Shown: in pieces, positions 45,410-55,283 of the stretch
Position numbering within the stretch: position 1 is the stretch's first letter
Layout of the letters: the number at the start of each line of letters is the position of its first letter
NCBI GenBank assembly: GCA_013368315.1
Contig: JAACJM010000335.1
Span: forward strand, 1-64,000
Direction of reading: 5' to 3'
DNA from: Tetrapyrgos nigripes
Taxonomy: Eukaryota; Basidiomycota; Agaricomycetes; Agaricales; Campanellaceae
Length of the DNA: 64,000 bases
Translations under genes and position numbers: made by a program
The notes under the pieces: generated by a model
Told to the model about the DNA's origin: nothing
What the model saw: the letters and a program-made list of their open reading frames with translations, nothing else
Databases searched by the model: none

Positions 45410-45605
45410 GCCCGATGTACGCATTCGAACGGGTTCAAACCTGTTCGGACGCGTCCGTTCATTTCCAACACTTTCTGAACTCCAAACTGAGCAAAAAGTT
45501 TGGTTCAAAGAACTACTGAACTTTGGACTGGACTTCATGTTCAGTCCAGAGAAGTTCGGTCCGAACCCAGGTTCAGAACCGGACTTGGGAAACACTAGCC
45601 CCTTC
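45410..45605. repeat. GAAC/GTTC-rich palindromic tract
   Basis: The words GAACGGGTTCAAACCTGTTC, GTTCATTTCC, TTTGGTTCAAAGAAC, CATGTTCAGTCCAGAGAAG, TTCGGTCCGAACCCAGGTTC and AGAACCGGACTTGGGAA form closely spaced inverted pairs of GAAC and GTTC. It has the look of the subterminal region of a non-autonomous DNA element, but the ends are not resolved. Confidence 0.5.
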
Positions 45606-45819
45606 CTGGCATCTTTCTCCTCTGAAACTTGGTACACTCACTATCTCACTCCTCGCACTCGTCGGACTCGTTCTCGCCACAATTCAGTGCTGGCCCACAC
45701 CCCCTTCATACCAATACCCCTCCTGAGATCATGAAGTGTAAATCATAAAGCATGAAAGACATGTAAAACATCAAGAGATAAAACCAGAAAATCAAATAAA
45801 AGAACAAGACCAGTGAATC

Positions 45820-46399
45820 AATCGTAGTACTTGTATCCACCTGGGTATTTCCAATGCTCTTTGGAATCAGAATCGAAAGCTCTTTCATCTCCCTTATCAA
45901 TACTGGAAGCATGAGTAAGGTTGTGATATGGTAAAGCAACAGTATTGGAATGATCAAAGAAATATGCTGCTGGGTTGGAAGTGGAATGATTGGGGGAGTA
46001 CAAATGAATGTGTTGAGGTATCAACAGGCAAGGTGGGATTATGGGATAGGCTATAGAAGGTGGTGCGAAGCGATTGATGGGAGATAGGAGTGTTTTGAAT
46101 GGCATACTTGGTGGTGAGGCACTGCCAGATGGCATGGCCACTCTCCTGAGGCAAATCAGCTATCATACGCTGAATCTCATCCTTCACAAAAACAACTCCC
46201 CAAAAGCAGTCTCATCCCTCTCTTCCCATTTCAAATGGGCCTGGTGGTTGGAAGGAATAGCCTCATCAGGATTGACAGACTTCCAAAGCTTCTGAGTGAT
46301 CAGAAAAGCCTTGGCCTTCAGGCACCATTCTTCATAGTTGGAGTCACCAACACGAATGGGAACCTTTTTGCGAGTATCAAAGGAAGTAGAGTCAGACAT
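45820..46399 (-). pseudogene. gag: Ty1/copia-type gag fragment
   Basis: The minus strand starts MSDSTSFDTRKKVPIRVGDS at 46399, then NYEEWCLKAKAFLITQKLWK, the N-terminal capsid signature of copia gag (Y..W...A...L....LW). A frame change near 46184 leads to KDEIQRMIADLPQESGHAIW and YAIQNTPISHQSLRTTFYSL (46187-46010), the usual LTTKY/L...F block. 46141-45818 is a Pro/Ser/Gln-rich linker in another frame, ending WKYPGGYKYYD. No zinc knuckle, protease or integrase follows, so the element is truncated downstream of gag. Confidence 0.72.
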
Positions 46400-46687
46400 T
46401 TGGTTGTGGAATCGGTGGTTGGAATGAAAGGACGCGAGCGTGAAAGAACAAATACCGGGAGGAACCGAGGATGTGCGAGAGGCAACGAGTAGTATAGAAG
46501 AATTAATGTACTAATTACAAAGAGCGACCTTTGTATGTACATATTTACTAACATTGTGAGGATCTAGACTCCACACCACAACAAATAGCAGTCCGACGCC
46601 TACTGCGGACCTCAACATAATTGTATGTACTAATTTTTAGTAGCAAGGTCCCATACAAACCCTTTCTGAAACTGAACTCGCGTCTTA
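46400..46687. other. Possible LTR remnant upstream of copia gag
   Basis: The sequence 5' of the gag start contains no open frame of note. TTGTGAGGATCTAGACTCC near 46554 could be an LTR junction, but no second copy exists in the window, so I cannot delimit an LTR. Confidence 0.3.
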
Positions 46688-47887
46688 GGCCCAGTCAAAA
46701 ACGACGCCGACGGCTTCCGACAATTCTGACAGGAAACCTTGAGATCTGAGCTTGTCCGAGTTTTTCTGAATATTTCTGAGTATTTCCGATATTTTCTGTA
46801 CAATGTATAATGTCAACTCAGAAGCAACGCTTTGATGACGCACGTCAACGCGTGTCGACCTGCTCGAGCTCACGGAGTGCGACGTGGACTTAGACTCAGA
46901 GATTTTCTGTGAACGTCACCGATGTCATCGACGTCACGCTGCCCCAACAAAAATGATGGGCTCCCCAAACTTTCTCACCCAACTCAACTGTCACCGCAAC
47001 CACCACCATCTTCCCCGTCTCTCCTCCCTTCTCCACTCTCGCTTCTCGCTCCTCTCCCCTGGATCACTGCATGGCAAGTCGCAACACCTTCTCACTAGAT
47101 AACGACTATATCGGCGCATCAACGAATTACCACGGAACTTTGCGTCGTTGCCCCTCGCAGGCATGTATAGTGGAGGTAGTGGGATGTTCCGTTCTGGGCG
47201 AGAATCATTAGAATCATCCAGGGGTTTCCAGGTGTGTCTTCATGTTAGATGACACTTGTACCATTGGCCCAAATCCCTTACTCTGCCTTTCTAGGAGCCT
47301 GAGCGAGTGGTGTATATGCATGTCATTTGAAATCTGAGGTATGTGTGTGTCTGCTCTCAACGCATCTCTCTGCTCAGTCTCTTTTGACTTTGTAGTTATG
47401 CGAAGGTTGACGTGCATGTGTGATTGGCGGATTGATGGCGGACTCGCAGAGTCACCGAAGGTACGTTTCCCTGGTCTCTTGCAGTTACTTTGCGTTGCTA
47501 ATTTGTTTATTTCAGTTTGTTCATTTGGGCTCAGGGACATTCAACTTCTTAGATGGGACCAAGATGGGACAGCGTCGGCAGGTGTCAGAAGGTGTCTGTA
47601 TAGCTTACTTTAGTAGAAAAGATGTACAATAGTACAAAATAGAATTCAAGTTGATAATTTCTGATCATTTCTGACACTATCTGACCTGGTCCGAAAGGCG
47701 TCGTTGACACATCCTCACCTTTTTGCCCGGACGCGACCAGAAATAGCCGGAAATAGCCAGAAGCAAATCCGGTATAGGGTCATTTTCCGACGTCTTTCTG
47801 GCCACGTCCGAAATAGTTGGCAGGAGCTAGATTTTCGGAAGGGGTCGGTTATAGTCGGTTGTGGCCGGCGTCGTTTTTGACTGGGCT
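46688..47887. mobile_element. PIF/Harbinger-like non-autonomous element
   Basis: The ends are inverted: GCCCAGTCAAAAACGACGCC at 46689 and its complement GGCGTCGTTTTTGACTGGGC ending at 47886. Each is flanked by TTA (46685-46687 and 47888-47890, allowing one terminal mismatch). GGCCCAGTC-like ends and a TTA/TAA 3-bp duplication are typical of PIF/Harbinger. Inside, both ends carry diverged words such as TTTCTGAATATTTCTGA and CCGAAATAG. The only open frames are short (47341-47632) and have no transposase or Myb motif, so the element is non-autonomous. Confidence 0.7.
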
Positions 47888-47890
47888 TTA

Positions 47891-48613
47891 GGGCCTGGGG
47901 TTCTTCAGCTCGAGAAAAAAAGTCGCTTCCAACCAACTTACGACGCATTCTACCATTCCGTAGAGCGTTACCCTCAGCCGAAATGTCATTTCAGCATTTG
48001 AGAAGAGATCTTATCGAAACTGCGTTCTTGGGTCAACCAGTTTGCCAGTGCTGCCAGTACCATTGTTTTATGGCTCTATAATGCAGCAGGAGCGGGGAAT
48101 TAATCTGCCATTGCGTGCATTATCTGTAGGACGTGTGCTGGGAGTATCTTAGCGGTTTGAAACCTATGCCAAAACCTCGATAGGCTACCATTCCCCAATT
48201 TTGTCATCGATTTCGTTCAGTCTCCTTATGTCTTTCCCTTATGGACTGCGAAAAGTCGGGTGAATGGAAACCAGAGAACCTATCCTATCGTTTTCGAAAT
48301 CCATGCAGCTCACGATAAACGCTAACGGATCAACGCTAACGCAAACCAGACCCCAACCAGGAAAAATAGCGTCACTTTGCTGACTGCAATGAGGTCATCC
48401 AGACAGCGATTTTTCCGCTTCTCACTCGGCTAGTTATCTGGCAGGCCCTGCATCTGACTGCAATTTTTGCATGGAATTTGCAAGTACAATGCACGATATT
48501 GAATACACGGACGAAGTTACAATCAAGCAAGCACTAAGTAAAATTTTTCCACCATTAGCTCCAAGTCACAACGCCGCATACTATCTTCACCAACTCCCTG
48601 CCAAATCCGGGAA
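47891..48613. other. Downstream region of the metacaspase gene
   Basis: No gene is recognised. Its right part is the 3' flank of the metacaspase. CACGATAAACGCTAACGGATC near 48310 carries a short direct repeat (CGCTAACG). No terminator motif is defined. Confidence 0.4.
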
Positions 48614-50927
48614 TCATGCACTTCTCGCTCTCGTTACCACTGGGATATCGAGCGTCCCAAAGATCTTCGATCCTCCCGTAAAAGGCTGAGGATGCCGATT
48701 CTTTTCGAAAGGCGACTCTTGCGCAATATCCGAGTATTTGGTGCAATAAGTTGAGGCGTAGAGCCTGAAATACCCGACCTGAACATCTTGCTCCTCATGC
48801 AATATGCTTTCGCTAACATGTTTCTTCTTTATCATGCAGAACTCAGTAGGAGTAATCCCGCTGTCTCCATAGCCGATGGTCACGCAGCTATCTGGCTTAA
48901 TACAGTCGAGCTTGCCTCTGGTGTGAACAGAATCTGGTGTATAGTAGGATACTACAGGGGAACCGCTGTCAGTAGAAAATGAGATGAAACGACGATGACG
49001 TACCGATGCTCAAGTCGCCGAAGTTGAAGTAGAAGAGAGCTGCGTAGAAGTTTCTCTTGGTTCGGTTGTTGATCCTGAACCCGTATGGGACTGTTTCCAC
49101 GTTCTCCAACTGTCTAGGCACATCGTTCAAGATGATCATACGATCGGTGTTGATAAGGTTCTCTCTGTCGTTCTTCGGTTTGAAGGTGTCCTGGTTCGGA
49201 TCTTCTTCGAGTTCGAAACACTCCAATGTGATGTCGGAAGAGAGGATGGGATGGTAGTTAAATTTCCAATAGAAATCGGCCGCAGAGCGCAGGACAGCCA
49301 TGAGATCATCATTTGAACGGAGGGAAACGCGGTATGGCATTTTTGTCAGGCCCATGTCGATGCATTTTTGATCTTTCACGTCAAACTGGACGAAGCTGTC
49401 ATCCACAACACATAGAGAGAGGTTAGCTCGAGGTCCATCAGGAGGGTTGTCGTGCTCGCTATTCAAGAGGTTGAAGGTTTGCATCTTGTCGCGACGCTCT
49501 TCGTGCCCCTTCAATGCAGTGTGGAGTTCAGAAAACACTGTATCAGAGGGAACAAACAAGCGAATATCACGTTCCAATCCGATGCATGCCGGAAGTGCAA
49601 ACACGGTCCCAAGAGGAAACTGAACGTCGTCCGCGACATGGCATGTAGTGACGTATTCTCCTGGGGCATCTGCTATGACCTTGCCAACAAAGCTGGTCAT
49701 ACTCTTGTCAGAGTAGATGTTGAACACCGCTTCCTCGAGAATTCCGTTTGCCCTCCCAGCGTCCAATAAGAACTCTCCCGGATCGCTTTGCGCACGGATT
49801 AACGAAGCCCGGTCTGGATTGGGAACCGTGGTGCTAAATAGCAAACGGTTTTTGTTGTCGCCTACGCAGTGCGGGTTCTGCCTATGAATAAAAGCACAGA
49901 TGAACTCTTCTGACCAAGTCAATAAATCAGACCCTTACCACAAAGTACGATTCGTAAGATTTATGGTTTCGATGACGTCCTGGTAAGTTAGGTCCGAAAT
50001 GCCCTCAGGCCCCCGGGCTTTGAACAATTCTAGGAGGTCGGAAGTGAAATATCCACCGCCCGAATGCTCTCTAGCCTTTTCTTCTCTCCCGCAGGCTGCG
50101 AGAAGCACATGTGAGAAAGATCCTTTTCTTTCAAATCCCTCCTTCTTCCCGACATCTCGCGTACCACTGTTGACCTGTTGGTCGAAGACAGAGCGGGGAA
50201 TCTCGTATTCTTTCGGGAGTTCAATACCACGAACCCTTTCATCGTCGCGGACCTCGTCATCTCGAGTTGCAGAACCCGAATGACAACAATCAAAAATTAC
50301 GGTCTACAGTCTGGTAAGGCTCTATGCTCATCCTGAAACTGCTCTTTAACTCACGATATTTTCCCATTTATCGGCGAGGCTGTCGAGATACTTGGCAAGG
50401 ATGAAGCTGAAGATGCCTTGTCCATCTTCGGTATCAGAACCGTATCGTTTGAAGTCATGAGAGCAGAGCAAACTGATCTCGTTCAAACTATCACCAGTAA
50501 TCCGACCGGCTGGTGCTGGAACCCTCGCACCATGTCCAGCATAGTAAATGAGGATCGGATCGTCCTTAGTGATTGAGAGGTTGGTAAGTCCCTTGATAGC
50601 GTTCAAGATGTGGACTGTTGTTGCCTGTGTGTCGTACAAAGTCTTGATGTTGATATGTGGAACTCTAAGCGTATCGGTCAAGAAGTTCTTGACATTCTCG
50701 GCGTCAAGGACAGCAGCATTGAGGTTCCTGATACTACGGTCTTCGTACTTGTCGATCCCAATAATAAGGGCGTTTAATCTGTAGTGTGTTTTATTAGTTT
50801 CTCCTTGCTTGCATCGAGTAGAGACAATTGGTGGTTGGCAAATGACATACTTTGTGAAATCCACACTAACAACCTGATAGGTGTCCGGTTCAGAAACATT
50901 CTGATGGTGGCTAGGATGACTTACCAT
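48614..50927 (-). CDS. Metacaspase (caspase-family cysteine protease) with long C-terminal region
   Basis: Five exons join in frame: 50927-50851, 50778-50355, 50303-49939, 49881-49004 and 48951-48614, giving 2082 nt (about 693 aa). The introns of 72, 51, 57 and 52 bp all have GT-AG borders. The p20 caspase fold begins NALIIGIDKYED (residue 28 on). The catalytic His is in IYYAGHGARVP (about 108) and the catalytic Cys in FDCCHSGSAT (about 174), the metacaspase dyad. Metacaspases cut after Arg/Lys and act in fungal cell death and protein quality control. After the small-subunit-like region (FSHVLLAACGREE, GGYFTSDLLELF) comes about 400 residues of unassigned beta-rich sequence, so the protein is much longer than the classical 400-450 aa. 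The start ATG is followed directly by GTAAGT. An alternative in-frame 51-nt intron (to CTATCAG at about 50874) would give 676 aa. No stop or frameshift is seen. Confidence 0.9.
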
Positions 50928-50986
50928 TGAGCTAGGAAGAGCAGAATCGTCTTGCTTTCGAGTTAGCCAGGATCAAATCCTGGATG

Positions 50987-50994
50987 TATTTATA
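50987..50994 (-). promoter_or_regulatory. TATA box of the metacaspase gene
   Basis: On the minus strand the sequence GGTATAAATACATCC lies 60 bp upstream of the start codon. TATAAATA is a consensus TATA box at a distance that would place transcription start about 25-30 bp before the ATG. No other promoter element is evident. Confidence 0.7.
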
Positions 50995-51257
50995 CCTTTC
51001 AGACTGAGAGGGCAAAATATTCGAAGACAGCACGTCCCTTCAGTAGCTATTTACGGTCCAAATACTTTGTACTATTATGGTATCGTCCAACTGTCAAAAT
51101 GAACATAAGTACATACATAGTACCGGTTCCTTCGCCGTCAAGTTCATCAATTGTGGTCTATTGATTTGGAGTCCAATCGAACAGCTTCCATTCCTATGGA
51201 AGCTTCCTGTGGTACTTCCACCAATGATCCTGACCCTCAACAAGGCACGGATTGGGT
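50995..51257. other. Upstream region of the metacaspase gene
   Basis: About 260 bp of single-copy-looking sequence separates the TATA box from the hAT-like insertion at 51269. TTCCATTCCTATGGAAGCTTCC near 51188 contains the palindrome TTCCATAGGAA-like core, and AATGGAAGCTTCCTCTCG recurs on the other side of the insertion (52737). The insertion therefore split a region that itself has a short repeat. Confidence 0.45.
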
Positions 51258-51268
51258 GACTCTACACC

Positions 51269-52677
51269 GGGTATCAGAAATCTGCGGGTACCCCATGCGG
51301 GTACACAGCGGGTACATGCGGGTGATGCGGGTGATGCGGGTACCCATTACCCTTTGCTTATCATGTAGAATCTTAGTTGATTAAGCCTTCTAATTGCTCT
51401 TTTTATTGTGTAGATAGTCCTTTCAAAATGCAGAGTCTGTTGTGTAGCAATTTCACAAAGAACAGAACGCGCTGTCGGTATTGAGGTAAAATCATTCATA
51501 CAAAAATGATGGGATTTACGTGGTATATGCAAGACTCAGCATCATCTATCATTGACACTTTCTGACCCACTCTGCACTTACTTTTGCCCTTCTCTGCAAA
51601 TGGGACTGCTTGTAAGTATGAGTATCCAACGTTACATAGCCTTAGTTGCATAGAATATTCTTTTTGTAGAAATGGCTTGGTAAAAGCATCATACGGCCCG
51701 CTGTTGATGCTACTTTAGCAGGCAGGTTAGTGTACCAGCATGAAAGGCAGTTCAGTCACAAATCACAGCCAAAAAATCTAAGGCCAGATTTGACATTTTC
51801 TATTTATTTTTTTTTTGGATTTCTTCTGGATTTTTTTTTTGGTCAGAGAGACTGAGCTTTCATTCATGCCAGGACAGTAGTATGTATGTGCAAATAGCCG
51901 TTCATTCTCTTCAACGGACTCTCATACAACATCAAGGCAAGAAACATAGTACCCGCATAGGTACCCGCATGGTACCCGCATGGGTACCCGCATGTGCACA
52001 GCCACTGCGGGTACCATGCGGGTACCATTCGTGAGCATTACTAACATCCACACAACATCTAACAGTTTGAAAACAAGGAATGCTGTAGCTTCTGTACTAA
52101 TAGCCAGTACCTTGACATGCTCAATGTGTAGAAGTAAATTTCTATCATAAATTCTAGTAAACCTTGGGCTGAATTCACATTGATCTTGACTTTTCTAGAA
52201 TTGGATGAACAAATTACTTTATTGAACACTTGAAACATTGACTCAGTGATGTATTAGAATGAGTATGTTGCATTTACACTGCGAACCACGAAGAGTTTTA
52301 TTGATGAAGGCTTCATTTCAAGTCTAAGGGTAATTTGGGTACATAATTCATAGAATATTAGCATGCAGAGAATGGAAATAGTCTCTAGTGCATGCAATAA
52401 GCTTTTGGCAAAAATATCTAAGCTGCTTTGTAGAGAAATACTCGAGTTAGGAATGAGACTACTGCAGATGGGAGTGAGTGGCTGTGCTTATCCATGTACA
52501 TTTGAGTTTCACTACACTTCGTTGAAGTCTATCTACAAGCTCTATATTCACTTTTATGTCTCTCTACTATGTTACAAATGCTTGTATGTATGCCATAGAA
52601 TGCTGAACTCAAATATTTAATGGTACCCGCAGCCCACCCGCAGACCCGCATGGGGTACCCGCAGATTTCCCTATACC
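51269..52677. mobile_element. hAT-like non-autonomous element with GGTACCCGCA subterminal repeats
   Basis: An exact 11-bp direct repeat GACTCTACACC flanks the element (51258-51268 and 52678-52688). It contains CTCTACAC, which fits the 8-bp hAT duplication pattern (T at position 2, A at 7). The ends are inverted: GGGTATCAGAAATCTGCGGG and, from the right, GGTATAGGGAAATCTGCGGG. Inside both ends, and again at 51950-52030, are clusters of GGGTACCCGCA or TGCGGGTACC in both orientations, a typical subterminal binding-site array. No transposase frame is present. Confidence 0.78.
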
Positions 52678-52688
52678 GACTCTACACC

Positions 52689-53108
52689 ACCAATGGAGTC
52701 TGTGATCCTCCTGACGCTAGACGTAGATATCCGTGTAATGGAAGCTTCCTCTCGTACGTGACGTGCCACGGTTGCCACGGAGGCTCATGTAGGATTTCGG
52801 GCGAAGGCCAACCCGAGGAGGTGTAAGCGCCCATTTGTCTTCATTTCTGAATGAATTCCTGCCAAATTAGCTTTGCGGATGCGCCTAGCCTAGCCTGGAA
52901 ATCAAGTCAGCTGCGCGCTGAGCGCTTCGAAAAATGGTGTTCAAATTTGGGGTAGACATCTAGCGAGGTCGAGATCTCAGATATATACCTTTCGGAGAAG
53001 AGATGATTTTCGGAGAGATTAGATTGTCAATTTCCCGTAGAACGCGCGTCGTCTCTTTACAATAAACCATCACCTTCGTTCGCTCTTTTACTCTATGTAT
53101 TGTTATAA
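52689..53108. other. No gene recognised
   Basis: This is ordinary sequence; 53040-53108 could be the 5' untranslated region of the small frame that follows (ACAATAAACCATCACC, then TATGTATTGTTATA). Two CCTAG repeats occur at 52887. Confidence 0.35.
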
Positions 53109-53261
53109 TGGCCTCAGAAATTGAAGAGTCAGATCCAAGGATTGTTTACCAGGATGCTCTTCAACGGATTCGGTCTCTCCGTTACATATCTGCATGTAAT
53201 TCCGTGCAGTCGCTGCTAAAGTCACTCGTTTGGTGGGATTACGTACCTTCTTTCTCTTGAG
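53109..53261 (+). CDS. Small hypothetical protein, 50 aa
   Basis: The frame starts ATGGCCTCAGAAATTG after a short A/T- and C/T-rich leader that looks like a fungal 5' region. It reads ASEIEESDPRIVYQDALQRI, then RSLRYISACNSVQSLLKSL, and ends VPSFS. The N-terminal third is acidic and the middle helical. There are no family motifs. It could be the first exon of a larger gene, but I see no convincing donor and downstream exon, and the nearby sequence is repeat-derived. Coding status is uncertain. Confidence 0.3.
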
Positions 53262-53426
53262 ATCCCTCGACGTCTTGTCGCTTTTCAGTTTTGTCTTGCA
53301 TCTTGGCTAGTCACCAATGGGAATCAAATACCTCGGGAGCCCACTGTTGTCCACAGGGCGAAGTGCTCGACATTTTAATCGATTGTGCGCACTGGCCTGC
53401 ATAATATCATTATACCGTAACATATG

Positions 53427-53485
53427 GACTGGGGCAAAGGGCCATCGCTTCGCGTGGCAAATTACGAGGCCCTTTCACGTAGTCT
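53427..53485 (+). repeat. Structured hairpin module, copy 2
   Basis: The core 53436-53475 reads AAAGGGCCATCGCTTCGCG, TGGCAAATTACGA, GGCCCTTT. AAAGGGCC and GGCCCTTT are perfectly complementary (8 bp). GCCAtCGC-TTC-GCGTGGC is the apical hairpin. The leader GGACTGGGGC is partly complementary to the trailer ACGTAGTCT, extending the outer stem. Confidence 0.75.
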
Positions 53486-53559
53486 AACTCAGGTTATGCA
53501 GAAGGGAGGGAGAATCAGTGGAAAGTGAGAGGGAAGAAGGGCATTAAGCAGACTGATTT

Positions 53560-53635
53560 AACATGCTAGCATGACATCATGGTTATTGACATCAACAGTC
53601 CTTGGATCTGGTCCAGACCAAGTCTGGACATTCAT
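53560..53635 (-). repeat. Short dispersed repeat, copy 2
   Basis: The reverse complement aligns with 23146-23218: ACTTGGTCTGGACC, then ATCCAAGGACTGTTGATG, ending ACCATGATGTCATG. It lies between the two hairpin modules at 53.43 and 53.73 kb. Confidence 0.55.
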
Positions 53636-53728
53636 TCCAGTTGTTGGGAAGGGCAAAGACTGGCTGTGGCAATGAAAAGGGGTGGGAGTTTGAGGTTGTG
53701 GTAAAATTTTTGAGGTCAATATAAGTTA

Positions 53729-53785
53729 ACTGGGGAAAGGTGCCACTGCTTCACATGGCAAATTACGACGCCTTTTCTTCAGGTA
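53729..53785 (+). repeat. Structured hairpin module, copy 3
   Basis: The core 53736-53776 reads AAAGGTGCCACTGCTTCACA, TGGCAAATTACGACGCCTTTT. The closing stem is AAAGGTG/CGCCTTT, changed from copy 2 but still fully paired including one G-T pair. TGGCAAATTACGA is identical to copy 2. The inner hairpin is weakened by one mismatch. The leader AACTGGGG matches copies 2 and 5. Confidence 0.72.
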
Positions 53786-55283
53786 TGCCAGGTCTCAATG
53801 CTGTAAACAACTTGCCTGAATATGTACTTCAAGTTCTGTAACATCGTCTAGGCATACATAGTATTATGTACAGTGAATTGATGGGCATCAATGAGAAATT
53901 ATCATCTTGCAGAGATGTGCTATATTTTAGACTCGGGCATCTGGTTTTTCAAGCTCACAGTCAAGCTCACAGTCGAGCTCACTCAAGTTACACTTAAGGT
54001 TCCCCCAGCTACTCTTGAGCCCTCTCACAATGATGCAAAAGCTGCTTATATGTCCTGAAATGCCTTTGATATGCCATAATTTCTCTTGAATATGTCTAAA
54101 CTATTTTCTAGCTTTGAAATCTATTGCCATTGTCTCTGAATCATAAAGCCTCATTGACCAGGATCTGCCTGTTCTCTATGGACTACCATATTCATAAAGC
54201 AAGCTATCTAACAATGGGGAAAATCTAAGAAAAATTGAACATTCTATGTCTGTAAATTATGTACTTGACTCAGTAGAGGCTAAACAAATGTGCAGGGATG
54301 TCAGAAATCCTTGCCTCAGCCACCTTTGGCAGGTGCCGTACCCATACACTCCTTCATATTTCCATATCCATCACTCTTACATCATTCACTGCCTAAGCCC
54401 AGAAACCCTCAGAGGGTTTTTTGATTATACCTATGTATGCCTCCCACCTTATTCTATTTCCGTTTCATTTATTATGTCAATTAATCATTCTGTTCATCAC
54501 TCCACATCTATATTTGTTGTTTAACATTTGATTTGTTTATTCTATTCACTGTTTGGGACTCACAATCGTCTAGTATATTAGTTATAGGAGCACCATAGTT
54601 AGTTGCAGAGTCTTGATACAAGGGGTGGTTTCACTACTTGTATATAGGTAGTGTTCTCCTGTACTCAAGCCTTGGAATTGATCTTGTTGTTGTTTCCTCT
54701 CATTCTTCTTTCTGTGTTCTGCATTGCGAATCGAGGGAGACATGCACTATACTTGTGCGCAGCGAATCTAGTCAGATGACTCTCTCAGGAGTCCCAGTTG
54801 TCTTGTATCCTTTATAGGGATTCTCATTCTACATTCGCCATCCATCATCATTCTCCTTGGCTTAGTTCTTTGCTGTCATCTCAGTTGCTGTACAGGTGTG
54901 TAGATTGATCTGCCAGCAGCTCAGATCTTGGTCTCGTAGGCTTAGGGTCAATGGGTGAGTAGTGTCACTCCCTCTCGCTGAAGCCACCCTGAGGTTCCAG
55001 ACTCCTCCTGGGGCATTCTCCCCTCTCAATAAGCCCATTTGGCATCGAGAGGTTAGCCTGGCTCAAGGGTTCATGACAGAAGATTGAACTCACCTGATAC
55101 ACTCTGCCAAATGCTCTGAAAACATCTCATCCCCAATCTCCTCAGTTCCCCACTGATTGTTTCATCCTTCCTCTTCTCCAACGCATCCTCCAAAATAGGG
55201 GAGGAAAACAACTCCTGTAGCCTGCACAGTTACAGTATGTATGAGTTGTCTAATGTATACAAACAAATGGCAGCGGCTGGTAG
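53786..55283. other. Unassigned sequence upstream of the copia remnant
   Basis: A plus-strand frame at 54246-54524 has no motif. 54530-55080 looks like a retroelement LTR and leader in composition (TATATTAGTTATAGG, TTGTATATAGG, then a C/T-rich run and a TCATGACAGAAGATTG junction). There is no second LTR copy, so borders are not given. Confidence 0.35.

Noticed and set aside
49057..49769. Plus-strand frames inside the metacaspase region
   Set aside because: They are antisense shadows of a continuous, spliced minus-strand gene with conserved catalytic motifs.
53436..53475. Hairpin module as a tRNA or a known ribozyme (hammerhead, HDV-like, twister)
   Set aside because: No tRNA arms or B-box are present; hammerhead CTGATGA...GAAA cores and the HDV-like nested pseudoknot cannot be laid out. 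The twister layout has superficial similarity only (CGCTTCG-type loop) and lacks the expected conserved internal loops.
54530..55080. 5' LTR of the copia remnant
   Set aside because: Composition and a TGACA-like end suggest an LTR, but no second copy, primer-binding match or target duplication could be found, so I did not delimit one.
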